From: Pseudomonas sp. Q2-TVG4-2
GTDB lineage: Bacteria; Pseudomonadota; Gammaproteobacteria; Pseudomonadales; Pseudomonadaceae
Assembly: GCF_013620795.1 (NCBI RefSeq)
Contig: NZ_LGLW01000001.1
Span: forward strand, 806,001 to 870,000
Direction of reading: 5' to 3'
DNA length: 64,000 nt
The translations under genes were made by a program, and so were the position numbers. The notes under the pieces are model-generated. The model was given only the letters and a program-made list of their open reading frames with translations. It was not told the DNA's origin and ran no database searches. How positions within the stretch are numbered: the first letter of the stretch is position 1; each line of letters starts with the position of its first letter. Shown in pieces: positions 28,196 through 38,934 of this stretch.

Positions 28196-31100
28196 ATGAA
28201 TAGCCCCGAGCCTTCCACGCCGAAGAACACCCGCTTGGCCCGGAGCACGCTGGATTATCCCGTGGTTGGCATTGGCGCCTCGGCTGGTGGCCTGAAAGCG
28301 CTGATCACGTTTTTCGAGCAGATGCCCAGCGACTGCGGCATGGCTTTCGTGGTCATCATGCACCTGTCGCCCAAGCACGAAAGCAATGCGGACAAGATCC
28401 TCCAGAACGCCACCCGGATGCGCGTGCTGCAAGTCAACCAACCGGTGCCCATCGAGCAAAACCACGTCTATGTGATACCGCCGGCGATGGATCTGTCGAT
28501 GAATGATGGCTATCTGCGCCTGGTGACACCCACCCGCGAACGCGGGCCGCAGGTGGCCATCGATCTGTTCTTCCGCGCACTGGCCGATGTCCACCATAGC
28601 CACGCGGTAGGCATTGTGCTTTCCGGCAGCGGTGCAGATGGCTCGGTCGGGCTTTCGCGCATCAAGGAACAGGGCGGCATCACCCTGGCGCAGCGCCCGG
28701 AAGATGCCGAGTATGATTCGATGCCGCTCAGCGCCATCGAAACCGGCATGGTCGATATCGTACTGCCGGTGGCGGAAATGCCGCAGCGGCTGGTGGAGCT
28801 GGCGCTCAATATGAAAGCACTGCTAGCACATCAGCAACCGATACCCTCGCCCGGCGAGACCGAGCAGGCGGGTGAAACCCAAGGCAAGCTTGAGCACACC
28901 CAGTCCAAACCCAACGAACGGGCACTGCAGGCGATACTCGCGTCGCTTCGCACCCGCACCGGCCATGACTTCCGGCACTACAAGCTCGCTACGGTATTGC
29001 GCCGCATCGAGCGGCGAATGCAGGTCAATGCCCTGCGCGACATGCCCAGCTACGCCAGATACCTGCAGGATCGTCCCGAGGAAACCCCGGCACTGCTGGC
29101 GGACATGCTGATCGGCGTGACCAATTTTTTCCGCGACCGAGAAGCGTTCGAGGCGCTGGAACGCGACATCATTCCGGCGCTGTTCGAGCGGAAGGCAGAC
29201 TCCGAGGACAAGTCCCTGCGAATCTGGTCTGCGGCGTGCTCGTCTGGAGAGGAGGCCTATTCGCTGGCCATGCTCTTCTCAGATCAAGCCCACATCAGCG
29301 GGCCCAGCGCCGAGGTTCATCTGCAAGTGTTCGCCACCGACATTGATGATCGCTCCCTGGAGACCGCCCGCACCGGCGTCTATCCCGAAGCTATCGTGAC
29401 CGACGTTGCGCCCGCCCGCCTGCGTCAGTACTTCATCAAGGAACAGAACCACTACCGCATGCAGAAGGAGTTGCGCGAACGCATCCTGTTCGCTCGTCAC
29501 AACATTCTTCGAGACCCGCCGTTTTCCCGGCTTGATTTGATCTCGTGTCGCAACCTGATGATCTACCTCGACCGGGACATTCAGGTCGAGGTGTTGCGCA
29601 TGTTCCATTTTGCGCTCAACGCCGGCGGGTACCTGTTTCTCGGCAGTTCCGAAACGGCGGACGCCTGCAGCCAGCTGTTCGAGCCGGTGGACAAGAAAAA
29701 CCGCATCTACCGGGCCAAGAACGTCGCCTCCAATCTTCGCCGCGCGCCGGCAGGCCCATTCCAGCCTATCACCGCCACCCCGCTGAACGTGGCACCGCGC
29801 AACGAACCGCCCAGGCGCAACCGGAAATTCTCTTTTGCCGATGTGCATCAGCGGGCGCTCGAGCAATACGCCCCGCCCAGCGTGATCGTCAATCACGAGG
29901 CCGAGATCGTGCATATGTCCGACCGAGCCGGGAATTTCCTGCGCTATGTCGGCGGCGAGCCCTCGCTGAACCTGACCACGCTGGTCCATCCGCAACTCCG
30001 CCTCGAGCTGCGCACGGCGCTCTACCAAGCCACCCATACCGGTAAAAGCATCGAGGCGCGGCGGGTGCGGCTGGAGCGCGACGGCCGGCACTATTACGTG
30101 AACATGGTGGTGCGACCGTTCCGCGATAACGAAGCCGGTGGCCAGTACATGCTGGTGATCTTCGATGAAGTCGAAGACACCATGGATAGCAACACACTGA
30201 CAAACGCCGATACCAAGGACAGCGTACTCACCCAGCTGGAAGCCGAACTGCAGCAGACCAAGGAACAGCTGCAGGTGACGATGGAGCACTCGGAAACTTC
30301 CACCGAGGAACTCCGCGCCTCGAACGAGGAGCTGCAGGCGATCAACGAAGAGCTGCGCTCGGCCACGGAGGAACTGGAAACCAGCAAGGAAGAGCTGCAA
30401 TCGATCAACGAAGAGCTCACGACGGTCAACTACGAACTCAAAACCAAGGTCGACGAAACCAGCAAGATCAACGACGACCTGCAGAATCTGATCTCCTCGA
30501 CCGACATCGCCACACTGTTCGTCGATCGCAGGATGCGCATCAAGTGGTTCACCCCTCGAGTGCGCGACATCTTCAACGTGATCGGCAACGACGCCGGACG
30601 CTCGCTGCTGGACATCACCCATCGCCTCGATTATCCGCAATTGCACAAGGACGCCATCGAGGCGTTCGAAGCGCTCCACCTGGTCGAGCGCGAGATCAGC
30701 AACCGCGACGGGAATCGCTGGTACCTGGCGCGGGTTCTGCCTTACCGGACCCTGGATGATCGTATCCAGGGAGCGGTCCTGACCTTCATCGACATCACCG
30801 ACCGCCGCCGCGCCGAAGAGAGGGTGCGTGCCGGCGAGGCCCATTTGAAGCTACTGGCGCAGAGCACCAAGGGCTATGCCATCATCACCCTGGACTGCGA
30901 CGGCATCATCACCACCTGGAACGTCGGCGCCGAACACATCTTTGGCTACACCGAGCAAGAAGCGATCGGTCAGTGCATCGACATGATCTACACCGCGGCG
31001 GACCGTCTAACCGGGGTGCCGGAAGCCGAGCGTAAACGCGCATTGGAGCAGGGGCAGGCCGCCGACGAACGATGGCATATACGCCGGGATGGCACGCAGT

Positions 31101-32353
31101 GCTTCTTCAGTGGCCTGGTCAATCCGCTGGTGGACCAGGCCGGAAAGGTGACAGGTTTCGCCAAGATTGCCCGCGACGTGACTGAGGATCGCCAGCGTAG
31201 CAACGATCAGCAAAGCGAACTGGAGATTACCCAGGCGGCCAATCAGCAGAAAGATCAATTCTTTGCGGTGCTCTCTCATGAGCTCAAGCACCCGCTCAAC
31301 CTCATCCAGCTCAACACGGATCTGATCTCACGCTCCCAGGCGGCCAAAAGTGCACCAGGCCTGAGCAAGGCCACCCAGGCGATCCAGAATGCGGTGCGCA
31401 GCCAGTCGCGGATCATCGACGATCTGATGGACGTCTCTCGCATCCGTACCGGCAAGCTCAAACTCAACTTCGCCACGCTGCAGTACCAGGATGTGCTCAA
31501 GGGCATCGAAGCAGTATTCAGTCCACTGGCCCAGGTCGAAGGCGTTACTTTCGAGACTTTCAAGCCGGAACAGCCGATCTTTGTCCACGCCGATGCCACG
31601 CGGCTCGAACAGATCATCTGGAACCTGCTGAACAATGCCTGGAAGTTCACCAAGGGCGGCGAGCGCATCTGCATGCAACTGGAGCGCGATGGTGATCAGG
31701 CCCGGCTGGACGTGATCGATACCGGCGAAGGGATTTCTGCAGATTTCCTGCCTAAGGTTTTCGACATGTTCGGCCAAGCCGAAATGCAGCACGCCCAGCG
31801 CTCCAAGCATGGCCTGGGGATCGGCCTCGCCCTGGTCAAGCAGCTGGTGGAGGCACACGGTGGCCGTATCGATGCGTTCTCCGAAGGGCTTCGCCGGGGC
31901 GCACGCTTCAGTGTCTGGCTGCCGATGCACTTGCAGACCGAACTGGAGCTCAGCGAGATGGCCAACGCCAGCGAGGCCGGCGGACTGGCGGGCATCCGCA
32001 TTCTGCTGGTGGACGACTCACCGGACATCCTCGACACCATGTGCGAACTGCTGGAAAGCGAAGGCGCCAACGTGGCGACCGCGAACGGCGGCGCGCAGGG
32101 CATCCAGCAGGCCGAGACCACTCGCTTCGACGTGATCGTCTCCGACATCGGCATGCCGGTCATCGACGGCCACAAAATGATGAGCGAGATACGCCGCGGC
32201 ACCACCAACGCCGAGACCCCGAGCATCGCCCTGACCGGTTACGGGACCCTGCGCGACGTGGAGATGGCCAAGGCCGCAGGCTTTACCCTGCATTTGCGCA
32301 AGCCAATTGATCTGCAGGCGCTGATCGACGCCGTGACCCAGGCGGTGCATTAG
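28196..32353 (+). CDS. CheB/CheR-PAS hybrid histidine kinase with receiver
   Basis: 1385 residues. CheB methylesterase domain (20-200; [26 protein letters not shown]), CheR methyltransferase (240-500; [34 protein letters not shown]), and a Glu-rich coiled coil (677-755; repeated 'xxEELxxxNEEL'). PAS domains follow (760-1000), then HisKA with the phospho-His in [14 protein letters not shown] (about 1022), HATPase ([10 protein letters not shown]), and a C-terminal receiver ([12 protein letters not shown]). The PAS repeats suggest a soluble cytoplasmic sensor. GAGGAA precedes ATG 28196. The protein is complete with no frame breaks; the signal and output are unknown. Confidence 0.9.
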   Translation: MNSPEPSTPKNTRLARSTLDYPVVGIGASAGGLKALITFFEQMPSDCGMAFVVIMHLSPKHESNADKILQNATRMRVLQVNQPVPIEQNHVYVIPPAMDLSMNDGYLRLVTPTRERGPQVAIDLFFRALADVHHSHAVGIVLSGSGADGSVGLSRIKEQGGITLAQRPEDAEYDSMPLSAIETGMVDIVLPVAEMPQRLVELALNMKALLAHQQPIPSPGETEQAGETQGKLEHTQSKPNERALQAILASLRTRTGHDFRHYKLATVLRRIERRMQVNALRDMPSYARYLQDRPEETPALLADMLIGVTNFFRDREAFEALERDIIPALFERKADSEDKSLRIWSAACSSGEEAYSLAMLFSDQAHISGPSAEVHLQVFATDIDDRSLETARTGVYPEAIVTDVAPARLRQYFIKEQNHYRMQKELRERILFARHNILRDPPFSRLDLISCRNLMIYLDRDIQVEVLRMFHFALNAGGYLFLGSSETADACSQLFEPVDKKNRIYRAKNVASNLRRAPAGPFQPITATPLNVAPRNEPPRRNRKFSFADVHQRALEQYAPPSVIVNHEAEIVHMSDRAGNFLRYVGGEPSLNLTTLVHPQLRLELRTALYQATHTGKSIEARRVRLERDGRHYYVNMVVRPFRDNEAGGQYMLVIFDEVEDTMDSNTLTNADTKDSVLTQLEAELQQTKEQLQVTMEHSETSTEELRASNEELQAINEELRSATEELETSKEELQSINEELTTVNYELKTKVDETSKINDDLQNLISSTDIATLFVDRRMRIKWFTPRVRDIFNVIGNDAGRSLLDITHRLDYPQLHKDAIEAFEALHLVEREISNRDGNRWYLARVLPYRTLDDRIQGAVLTFIDITDRRRAEERVRAGEAHLKLLAQSTKGYAIITLDCDGIITTWNVGAEHIFGYTEQEAIGQCIDMIYTAADRLTGVPEAERKRALEQGQAADERWHIRRDGTQCFFSGLVNPLVDQAGKVTGFAKIARDVTEDRQRSNDQQSELEITQAANQQKDQFFAVLSHELKHPLNLIQLNTDLISRSQAAKSAPGLSKATQAIQNAVRSQSRIIDDLMDVSRIRTGKLKLNFATLQYQDVLKGIEAVFSPLAQVEGVTFETFKPEQPIFVHADATRLEQIIWNLLNNAWKFTKGGERICMQLERDGDQARLDVIDTGEGISADFLPKVFDMFGQAEMQHAQRSKHGLGIGLALVKQLVEAHGGRIDAFSEGLRRGARFSVWLPMHLQTELELSEMANASEAGGLAGIRILLVDDSPDILDTMCELLESEGANVATANGGAQGIQQAETTRFDVIVSDIGMPVIDGHKMMSEIRRGTTNAETPSIALTGYGTLRDVEMAKAAGFTLHLRKPIDLQALIDAVTQAVH

Positions 32354-32379
32354 ATGCAACACGCCACGGCTCACTCTTC

Positions 32380-32401
32380 GTAGGAGCGAGCTTGCTCGCG
32401 A
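32380..32401. repeat. REP element
   Basis: GTAGGAGCGAGCTTGCTCGC followed by GA: the classic Pseudomonas REP hairpin (GCGAGC-TT-GCTCGC), between the convergent hybrid kinase and phhR ends. Confidence 0.8.
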
Positions 32402-32435
32402 TCCGGGGCGTTTATTGCCCCGCAATTTTGCAGCC

Positions 32436-33992
32436 TCAACCCTCCCTGCCAATCCCATACTCACGCAGCTTGTTGGCAATGGTGGTGTGTGAAACGCCCA
32501 GGCGCTTGCCCAGCAGGCGGCTGCTCGGGTGACGCTGGTAAAGCGCCTCCAGCACCGCCTTCTCGAAGCGCCCGACGATGCCATTCAGATCGCCCTCCAG
32601 GGAGAACTCGCCCAGTGGCTTTGGCGTACCGTAGTCCGGCAAGCGTATGTGTTCCGGTTTGATCACCCCGGCCTCGCACAGCGAAACTGCCTGAAACAGG
32701 GTGTTCTCCAGCTGCCGCACATTGCCCGGCCAGTGGTAGGCGGCCAGCCGTTCCAGCGCCTGCGCTGACAGGCTCGGCAGGGCGCAACCGATCTGCCGGC
32801 TGGCCTGATCGAGAAAGTGCAGCGCCAATGGCTCCAGCCCGTCCAGACACTCGCGAAGTGGCGGAATATGCAGCGACAGCACGTTGAGGCGGTGATAAAG
32901 ATCCTGGCGGAATTCGCCCTTGGCACAGAGCTCGGACAGGTCCAGCTGAGTCGCGCAGATCACCCGCACGTCCAGGTAGACCTCCTCGTCGCTGCCGACC
33001 CGACGGAAGCAACCGTCCTGGAGAAAGCGCACCAGTTTTGCCTGCAAGCGCGTGCTCATCTCGCCCACGCCATCGAGAAACAGCGTGCCACCCGAGGTCA
33101 GCTCCAACAGGCCGAGCTTGCCTTCGGGACGTGCGCCTTCGAAGGCACCCGGGCCATAGCCGAACAGCTCGGTCTCGGCCATGGATTCCGGCAGGCCGGC
33201 GCAGTTCAGCGCCATGAACGGCGACTGCCCGCGTGGACTGGACAGATGACAGGCACGTGCCAGCAGCTCCTTGCCAGTACCGGTCTCGCCTTCGATCAAC
33301 AACGGCGCGTCCAGCGGGGCCATGCGCCGGGCTTCACGAACCACGGCGGCCATCACCTTCGAACTCTGGAAAATGCTGTCGAAGCCGCGCAGTTCCTGCT
33401 TGCGCACATTGTAAATGCGCTCGCCGACGCGGTCGGCACGATGCAACGTGAGGACTGCGCCGGCCAGCGCCTCACGGTCGTCGTGCTCCGATTGCAGCGG
33501 GGCGATGTCCGCGAGAAACACGTCACCCTTGATGGTCACCCGCAGGCCGTTGATCCGCGCCTTGTTCGCCCGCACCAGCTCCGGCAGGTCGAAATCCTCG
33601 GCGTAGCGCGACAGGCTCATGCCCGGCACCTCATCCACCCGCACGCCGAGCAGCTGCGCCGCCGCGCGGTTGGCGGCAACGATGGCGCCGGCCATGTCGA
33701 TGGACAGCACCGGAAATTCCAGCGCGCCGAGCAGCGCATTGAGTTCCAGCGAGTGACGCTCGCTGGGCATCAACCCGACCTTGCGCACCTCGAACACGCC
33801 TTGCAACGCCTCGATCTTCGGCCGCAGCGCCTGCAGCTGCAGGTTCATCAGGTTGGGGCAATGCAGGTAGACCGCATTGCCGTGCTCGCCGCCGACTTCG
33901 CCGCGCGCGACGTTGATGCCGTAATCCACCAGCAGCTCGAGCATGTCCCGAAGGATGCCGATGCGGTTCTGACAAAGAATCTTGATACGCAT
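32436..33992 (-). CDS. phhR: Aromatic amino acid regulator PhhR (TyrR family)
   Basis: 518 residues: ACT domain (1-75; MRIKILCQNRIGILRDMLEL), PAS (80-190), AAA+ domain with Walker A GETGTGKELLARACH and Walker B-like GGTLFLDGVGEM, and a C-terminal TyrR helix-turn-helix (LLGKRLGVSHTTIANKLREY). The loop that contacts sigma-54 in other activators reads GAFEGA instead of GAFTGA, which fits a sigma-70-dependent activator or repressor like TyrR. It is divergent from phhABC, which it should activate in response to Phe and Tyr. Confidence 0.93.
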   Translation of the reverse strand: MRIKILCQNRIGILRDMLELLVDYGINVARGEVGGEHGNAVYLHCPNLMNLQLQALRPKIEALQGVFEVRKVGLMPSERHSLELNALLGALEFPVLSIDMAGAIVAANRAAAQLLGVRVDEVPGMSLSRYAEDFDLPELVRANKARINGLRVTIKGDVFLADIAPLQSEHDDREALAGAVLTLHRADRVGERIYNVRKQELRGFDSIFQSSKVMAAVVREARRMAPLDAPLLIEGETGTGKELLARACHLSSPRGQSPFMALNCAGLPESMAETELFGYGPGAFEGARPEGKLGLLELTSGGTLFLDGVGEMSTRLQAKLVRFLQDGCFRRVGSDEEVYLDVRVICATQLDLSELCAKGEFRQDLYHRLNVLSLHIPPLRECLDGLEPLALHFLDQASRQIGCALPSLSAQALERLAAYHWPGNVRQLENTLFQAVSLCEAGVIKPEHIRLPDYGTPKPLGEFSLEGDLNGIVGRFEKAVLEALYQRHPSSRLLGKRLGVSHTTIANKLREYGIGREG

Positions 33993-34059
33993 GCAAGGGT
34001 GCCTTTGGGCTTGTTGTTATGACCGGCGACGGACTTTCTGCGGATCGCCGTTGATTTTC

Positions 34060-34138
34060 GTCAAGATTATTTGACAGGCATGACGGCGAGCAAGGCGATT
34101 TTCATGCAATCTCGCCACATCGTAATTATTTCGTTACG
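34060..34138 (+). promoter_or_regulatory. Putative PhhR-binding sites between phhR and phhA
   Basis: GTCAA-N6-TTGAC at 34060-34075 has the spacing of the TyrR/PhhR box (TGTAAA-N6-TTTACA). A second inverted repeat, CGTAA-N8-TTACG, lies at 34121-34138. Both are in the divergent promoter region. Confidence 0.5.
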
Positions 34139-34258
34139 GATAACCGGAGCGAACTGCCGCAGCTCGGCCGCGCACGGCTCGTCATAGGGGGCTCAACGCG
34201 ATCAGATGAGGCATCCATAACAACAAGACTTACGCGGCCATCCCGCTCAGGAGGTCAG

Positions 34259-35044
34259 ATGAAAGCTACGAAATACGTCGCCCGCGAATCGGATGCGCAA
34301 GGCCAGATTCACTACCCGGACGCCGAACATGCTGTCTGGCAGACCCTCATCGAGCGCCAGCTGAAGCTGCTCGACGGCCGCGCCTGCCAGGAGTACCTGG
34401 ATGGCATCGAACAGCTCGCCCTGCCCCGTGATCGCATTCCTCAACTGGACGAGGTCAACCGTGTGCTGCAAGTCACCACCGGCTGGCAAGTGGCACGGGT
34501 ACCCGCGTTGATTCCCTTCCAGACCTTTTTTGAACTGCTGGCGAGCAAACGCTTTCCGGTGGCCACCTTCATCCGCACCCCGGAAGAGCTGGACTACCTG
34601 CAGGAGCCGGACATCTTCCATGAGATCTTCGGCCACTGCCCGTTGCTGACCAACCCCTGGTTCGCCGAATTCACCCACACCTATGGCCAGCTTGGCCTTA
34701 AAGCGAGCAAGGAAGAACGCGTCTATCTGGCGCGGCTGTACTGGATGACCATCGAGTTCGGCCTTGTGGATACACCCGCCGGCCGGCGTATCTATGGCGG
34801 TGGCATCCTCTCCTCGCCGAAGGAAACGCTCTACAGCCTCTCTGATGAGCCCGAGCACCAAGCATTCGATGTGGTCGAAGCAATGCGTACGCCGTATCGC
34901 ATCGACATCCTGCAGCCGGTCTATTTCATCCTGCCGGAGCTCAAGCGGCTGTTCGATGTGGCCCACGAAGACATCATGGCGCACGTGCGCCACGCCATGC
35001 AGCTGGGCCTGCACCAGCCGAAGTTTCCGCCAAAAGCGGCGTAG
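34259..35044 (+). CDS. phhA: Phenylalanine 4-monooxygenase
   Basis: 261 residues, the typical bacterial length without an ACT domain. The iron facial triad is visible: the two His in FHEIFGHCPLLTNPW and Glu in YWMTIEFGLVDT. It hydroxylates Phe to Tyr using tetrahydropterin and oxygen. AGGAGG lies just before the ATG. First gene of phhABC; its stop codon sits inside a repeat element that separates it from phhB. Confidence 0.95.
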   Translation: MKATKYVARESDAQGQIHYPDAEHAVWQTLIERQLKLLDGRACQEYLDGIEQLALPRDRIPQLDEVNRVLQVTTGWQVARVPALIPFQTFFELLASKRFPVATFIRTPEELDYLQEPDIFHEIFGHCPLLTNPWFAEFTHTYGQLGLKASKEERVYLARLYWMTIEFGLVDTPAGRRIYGGGILSSPKETLYSLSDEPEHQAFDVVEAMRTPYRIDILQPVYFILPELKRLFDVAHEDIMAHVRHAMQLGLHQPKFPPKAA

Positions 35045-35159
35045 GGTGGATGACGCCGGAGGCTCATCCACGCGTTTACCGCTTCGGACGGCATCGCCGC
35101 TCGGCATCGTGATGGCCCAAACCGACGCGTGGAAAACGCTTCGCGGTTTTCCACCCTAC
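35041..35159. repeat. GTAGGGTGG-bounded intergenic element
   Basis: Terminal inverted repeats GTAGGGTGG (35041-35049) and CCACCCTAC (35151-35159) with two inner hairpins (GGATGA..TCATCC and GTGGAAAACG..GGTTTTCCAC). The left end overlaps the phhA stop. Related elements are at 38831-38934 and 45219-45276. Confidence 0.8.
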
Positions 35160-35206
35160 GCTGCTCACGAACCATGCTTTTTAACCAACCGATCAAGGAC
35201 CAAACC

Positions 35207-35563
35207 ATGACTGCTCTCACCCAAGCCCACTGCGAAGCCTGCCGCGCCGACGCTCCCAAGGTTTCCGATGACGAACTGGCCGAACTGATCAAGCAGATCC
35301 CGGACTGGAACATCGAGACCCGCGATGGCCACATGGAGTTGGAGAAAGTTTTCCTGTTCAAGAACTTCCGCCACGCCCTGGCCTTCACCAATGCCGTTGG
35401 CGAAATTGCCGAAGCTGAAGGTCACCATCCAGGTCTGCTCACCGAGTGGGGCAAGGTCACCGTCACCTGGTGGAGCCACTCGATCAAGGGCCTGCATCGC
35501 AACGATTTCATCATGGCCGCGCGCACCGACGAGGTCGCCAAAACCGCTGAGGGCCGCAAGTGA
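35207..35563 (+). CDS. phhB: 4a-hydroxytetrahydrobiopterin dehydratase
   Basis: 118 residues, the standard PCD/DCoH size. Characteristic [20 protein letters not shown] with the conserved His pair and the [14 protein letters not shown] motif. It recycles the pterin cofactor used by PhhA. Its stop overlaps the GTG start of phhC (GTGA). The upstream repeat element makes the phhA-phhB gap unusually long for this operon. Confidence 0.95.
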   Translation: MTALTQAHCEACRADAPKVSDDELAELIKQIPDWNIETRDGHMELEKVFLFKNFRHALAFTNAVGEIAEAEGHHPGLLTEWGKVTVTWWSHSIKGLHRNDFIMAARTDEVAKTAEGRK

Positions 35564-36756
35564 AGCATTTCCGCGATGTGGCTCGGGTCCCCGGCGATCC
35601 GATTCTGGGCTTGCTCGACGCCTACCGCGCCGACCCGAACCCAGCCAAGCTTGATCTGGGCGTCGGCGTCTACAAGGACGCCCTAGGCCTGACGCCTATC
35701 CCCAAGGCGGTCAAACTGGCCGAGCAACGGCTGATCGACAGCGAAAAGACCAAGAGCTACATCGGTGGCCATGGTGATCCTCTATTCGGCGAGCAACTGC
35801 TGCGCCTGGTCCTTGGCGAAAGCTCGCCCGCCTTGATCGAAAACCGTGCCGGCTGCACCCAGACACCCGGCGGCACCGGTGCGCTGCGGCTGGCTGGTGA
35901 CTTCATCGCAAAGTGCCTGCCGGGTCGCAGTCTCTGGCTCAGCGACCCGACCTGGCCGATCCACGAAACCCTGTTCGCCGCAGCTCGACTCACTGTCGAG
36001 CACTACCCCTACGTGAACGCGCAGAACCAGCTGGACGTGCCGGCGATGCTCGCCGCACTGGAGCACATTCCGGCCGGCGACGTGGTCTTGCTGCACGCCT
36101 GCTGCCACAACCCTACCGGCTATGACCTGGGCCAGGACGACTGGCGCCAGGTGCTGGAAATCGTCCGCAAGCGTGAGCTGCTGCCATTGTTCGACTTCGC
36201 CTATCAGGGCTTCGGTGACGGATTGGACGAGGACGCCTGGGCCGTGAGGCTATTTGTCGAAGCGCTGCCAGAAGTGCTGATCACCAGCTCCTGCTCGAAG
36301 AACTTCGGGCTCTATCGCGAGCGCACCGGTGCACTGATCGCGATCACCGCCGACGAGCAGTCGCTGATCGACGTACGCAGCCAGTTCGCCTCGGTGGCGC
36401 GAAACCTCTGGTCAACGCCCCCCGCCCACGGCGCCGCGGTGGTGGCAACGATCCTGGCCAACAGCGAACTGAGCCAACTCTGGCAACAGGAGGTCGCGGC
36501 CAAGCGCGAGCGCATCGCCGGGTTGCGCCAGGGACTGGTCGAAGCCCTCGCACCGCACGGACTGGCCGAGCGTTTCGCGCATATCGCCCGCCAGCGCGGC
36601 ATGTTCTCCTACACCGGCCTGACTGCCGAGCAGGTGTTGCGTCTGCGCGCCGAGGACGCCGTGTATCTGGTGGAAAGCGGGCGCGCCAATATCGCCGGCC
36701 TGGATGCCGAACGTCTGGATCAACTCGCAGCGGCGATCGCACGTGTAGTGGTCTGA
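35560..36756 (+). CDS. phhC: Aromatic amino acid aminotransferase
   Basis: 398 residues, class I PLP aminotransferase. PLP-binding Lys in [15 protein letters not shown] (about residue 247), the pocket [10 protein letters not shown], and the carboxylate-binding Arg near the C-terminus. It converts Tyr to 4-hydroxyphenylpyruvate. It starts with GTG overlapping the phhB stop, so the two are coupled. Confidence 0.93.
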   Translation: MKHFRDVARVPGDPILGLLDAYRADPNPAKLDLGVGVYKDALGLTPIPKAVKLAEQRLIDSEKTKSYIGGHGDPLFGEQLLRLVLGESSPALIENRAGCTQTPGGTGALRLAGDFIAKCLPGRSLWLSDPTWPIHETLFAAARLTVEHYPYVNAQNQLDVPAMLAALEHIPAGDVVLLHACCHNPTGYDLGQDDWRQVLEIVRKRELLPLFDFAYQGFGDGLDEDAWAVRLFVEALPEVLITSSCSKNFGLYRERTGALIAITADEQSLIDVRSQFASVARNLWSTPPAHGAAVVATILANSELSQLWQQEVAAKRERIAGLRQGLVEALAPHGLAERFAHIARQRGMFSYTGLTAEQVLRLRAEDAVYLVESGRANIAGLDAERLDQLAAAIARVVV

Positions 36757-37196
36757 GCAGAGCTCGAAGATCGGGGCGGCCACAGCCTACCTGCCGCACC
36801 GGGTGATAGGAGGGCCATGCATCGACAGTGGACATCGCTGACGTTTCGACCAGGCGCTTGCAGTCGAGGCGCTCTCCACCAGCTTTCCCGTCACCTGCGC
36901 CCCAACGGAGGCCATACCGTGCCACCGCACCTGAGAACAAAGTCCGGCGCAGGCAAGCGTTGCTCATCATGTGACGCTGCCAGCCGGGTAGAACAGCGTG
37001 GCGTTTGAGAGCGTATGCGGAACTCAAACTGGAACAATCAATCATAGCAACTAGCCATTACAGCGCTAGATTTCTCACCTACTATGACGCCTGATGAGCT
37101 GTTCCGCAGTGACTGGCCGGTCCGGTGATGAACGGGCGTCAGCGCCAGCCGGGGCGGCCGCTATCTTCCAGCAACAGGTTTCGAACGAGCTCGCCC
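36757..37196. other. Intergenic region, no gene seen
   Basis: About 440 bases between phhC and the EAL gene; frames are short and unsupported. An upstream ATG at 37125 in frame with the EAL gene would add 24 Arg/Ser-rich residues. Confidence 0.45.
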
Positions 37197-38021
37197 ATGA
37201 TCCACAGCAACACTGTCGATAATCCTGCTCCCCATGAGTACGCCTGCCATTCGGCCGGTGAACATGGAGGATGCCCTAGCTGTGCCAGCGGCGAGCGCCT
37301 CGGTTTTAGCTTCAGCTACGCCTATCAGCCGATCATCGACATCGAGGCGCGCCAGATTTTCGCTCACGAAGCGCTGGTGCGCGGTACCGGTGGCGAGCCG
37401 GCACCCAGTGTGCTGTCGCAGGTGACCGGGGATAACCGTTTCCGTTTCGACCAGGCCTGTCGGGTCAAGGCGATCAAAATGGCCGCCAAACTCGAGATGC
37501 AAAGCAGGCTGTCGATCAACTTCATGCCCAACGCCATCTACCGGCCAGAGCTGTGCATTCGCTCGACACTGGAAGCGGCTCGCGCCCATGGTTTTCCGGT
37601 CGAGCGGATCATCTTCGAGACCGTCGAGGGCGAGCGCGTTAGCGATGCCAAGTGGCTGGCCGAGGTACTGCGCGAGTACCAGCGCATCGGCTTCCTCACC
37701 GCCATAGACGACTTCGGTGCCGGCTTCGCCGGTCTCAACCTGCTCGCCGATTTCCAGCCGGACATCATCAAGCTGGATATGGAACTGATCCGTGGCATCG
37801 ACCAGAGCTGCGCGCGTCAGGCCATCGTCAGGGCGACGGTTGCGATGTGTCAGGAACTGGGCATCAAGGTGATTGGCGAAGGCGTGGAAACCTGGGATGA
37901 GTACAGTGCCCTGCACGACCTGGGGATCAGCCTGATGCAGGGCTACCTGTTCAGCAAGCCACTGTTCGAAGCCTGCGCTCAGGCCGATTCCCTGACCTGG
38001 CCGAGCGGCCGGCCAAGCTGA
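37197..38021 (+). CDS. EAL-domain c-di-GMP phosphodiesterase candidate
   Basis: 274 residues, a stand-alone EAL domain after a 30-residue Cys-containing N-terminus (HGGCPSCASGE). Catalytic features are present: EALVRG, the Asn in SINFMPNAI, ETVEGERV, DDFGAGFAGLNLL, Lys in IIKLDMELI, and GEGVETWDEY. It should hydrolyse c-di-GMP. No GGDEF or sensor domain is attached; the resemblance to the BLUF-associated and YcgF-like EAL subgroup suggests control by a partner. The ribosome site is weak, so the start is uncertain. Confidence 0.85.
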   Translation: MIHSNTVDNPAPHEYACHSAGEHGGCPSCASGERLGFSFSYAYQPIIDIEARQIFAHEALVRGTGGEPAPSVLSQVTGDNRFRFDQACRVKAIKMAAKLEMQSRLSINFMPNAIYRPELCIRSTLEAARAHGFPVERIIFETVEGERVSDAKWLAEVLREYQRIGFLTAIDDFGAGFAGLNLLADFQPDIIKLDMELIRGIDQSCARQAIVRATVAMCQELGIKVIGEGVETWDEYSALHDLGISLMQGYLFSKPLFEACAQADSLTWPSGRPS

Positions 38022-38028
38022 AGGGTCA

Positions 38029-38712
38029 TCAGCCGGTCTTCACCAGTTTGAGCAGTTCTCGTGCGCCCTCTTCGGACGATGCGGGATTTTGCCCGGTGAC
38101 CAGCAGGCCATCGACCAGCACGTAGGACGACCAGTCCGGACCCTTGCTGTACTCACCGCCAAGCTCCTTGAGTTTGTCTTCCAGCAGAAAGGGCACCACC
38201 TTGGTGAGCTGCACGGCTTCCTCCTCGGTGTTGGTGAAACCAGTCACTCGCTTGCCCTTGACCAGATATTCCCCATCCTCGCCACGGACCCCGACCAGAG
38301 CCGCCGGCGCGTGACAGACCGCAGCCACCGGTTTGCCCGCTTTGATGAAGGACTCGATCAACGCAATCGATGTCGGGCTGGCGGAGAGGTCCCACATCGG
38401 GCCGTGACCACCGGGATAGAACACCGCATCGAAATCCTGCGCAGATACATCTCCCAGCTTGCGAGTGCTGGCCAGCAATGATCTGGCTTCAGTATCGTCG
38501 TTGAATCGCCGGGTCATCTCGGTCTGCGCATCCGGTTCGTCGCTCTTCGGATCGAGTGGTGGCTGCCCACCCTTCGGCGAGGCCAGGACGATCTCGGCGC
38601 CGGCGTCCTTGAATACGTAGTAAGGCGCAGCGAATTCCTCCAGCCAGAAGCCGGTCGGCTTGCCGGTGTCACCGAGTGTGTCGTGAGATGTCAGCACGAT
38701 GAGAACTTTCAT
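38029..38712 (-). CDS. DJ-1/PfpI-family protein
   Basis: 227 residues of the type 1 glutamine-amidotransferase-like fold. The nucleophile elbow is AAVCHAPAALVG (Cys about residue 133), the conserved acidic residue is upstream in PTGFWLEEFAAPYY, and AVFYPGGHGPMWDL precedes it. The closest group is the HchA/Hsp31-type glyoxalase III or chaperone class. It probably acts on reactive carbonyls in the cytoplasm. GGAGAT precedes the ATG. Confidence 0.88.
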   Translation of the reverse strand: MKVLIVLTSHDTLGDTGKPTGFWLEEFAAPYYVFKDAGAEIVLASPKGGQPPLDPKSDEPDAQTEMTRRFNDDTEARSLLASTRKLGDVSAQDFDAVFYPGGHGPMWDLSASPTSIALIESFIKAGKPVAAVCHAPAALVGVRGEDGEYLVKGKRVTGFTNTEEEAVQLTKVVPFLLEDKLKELGGEYSKGPDWSSYVLVDGLLVTGQNPASSEEGARELLKLVKTG

Positions 38713-38830
38713 GGAATCTCCTGTTATCTGGGGCCCTTCGATCGCGGGCCGTGGTTCATCTCGACCATGGGTGAATGGAATCGATCGATTGGCGTGGCCC
38801 GTGTACCTTCTTCGTGCTGCGTGGCGAGTT

Positions 38831-38934
38831 GTAGGGCGGAAAACTGCGAAGCATTTTCCACCGAGACCGACACGGGACCGGAAGCTACCTGCGCCCGTGA
38901 AAATCGGTGGGTAAGCTTCGCGTTACCACCCTAC
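38831..38934. repeat. GTAGGGTGG-type element, second copy
   Basis: Starts GTAGGGCGGAAAACTGCGAAG and ends CCACCCTAC. Same ends and inner GGAAAA..TTTTCC hairpin as the element at 35041, but shorter. Confidence 0.7.
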
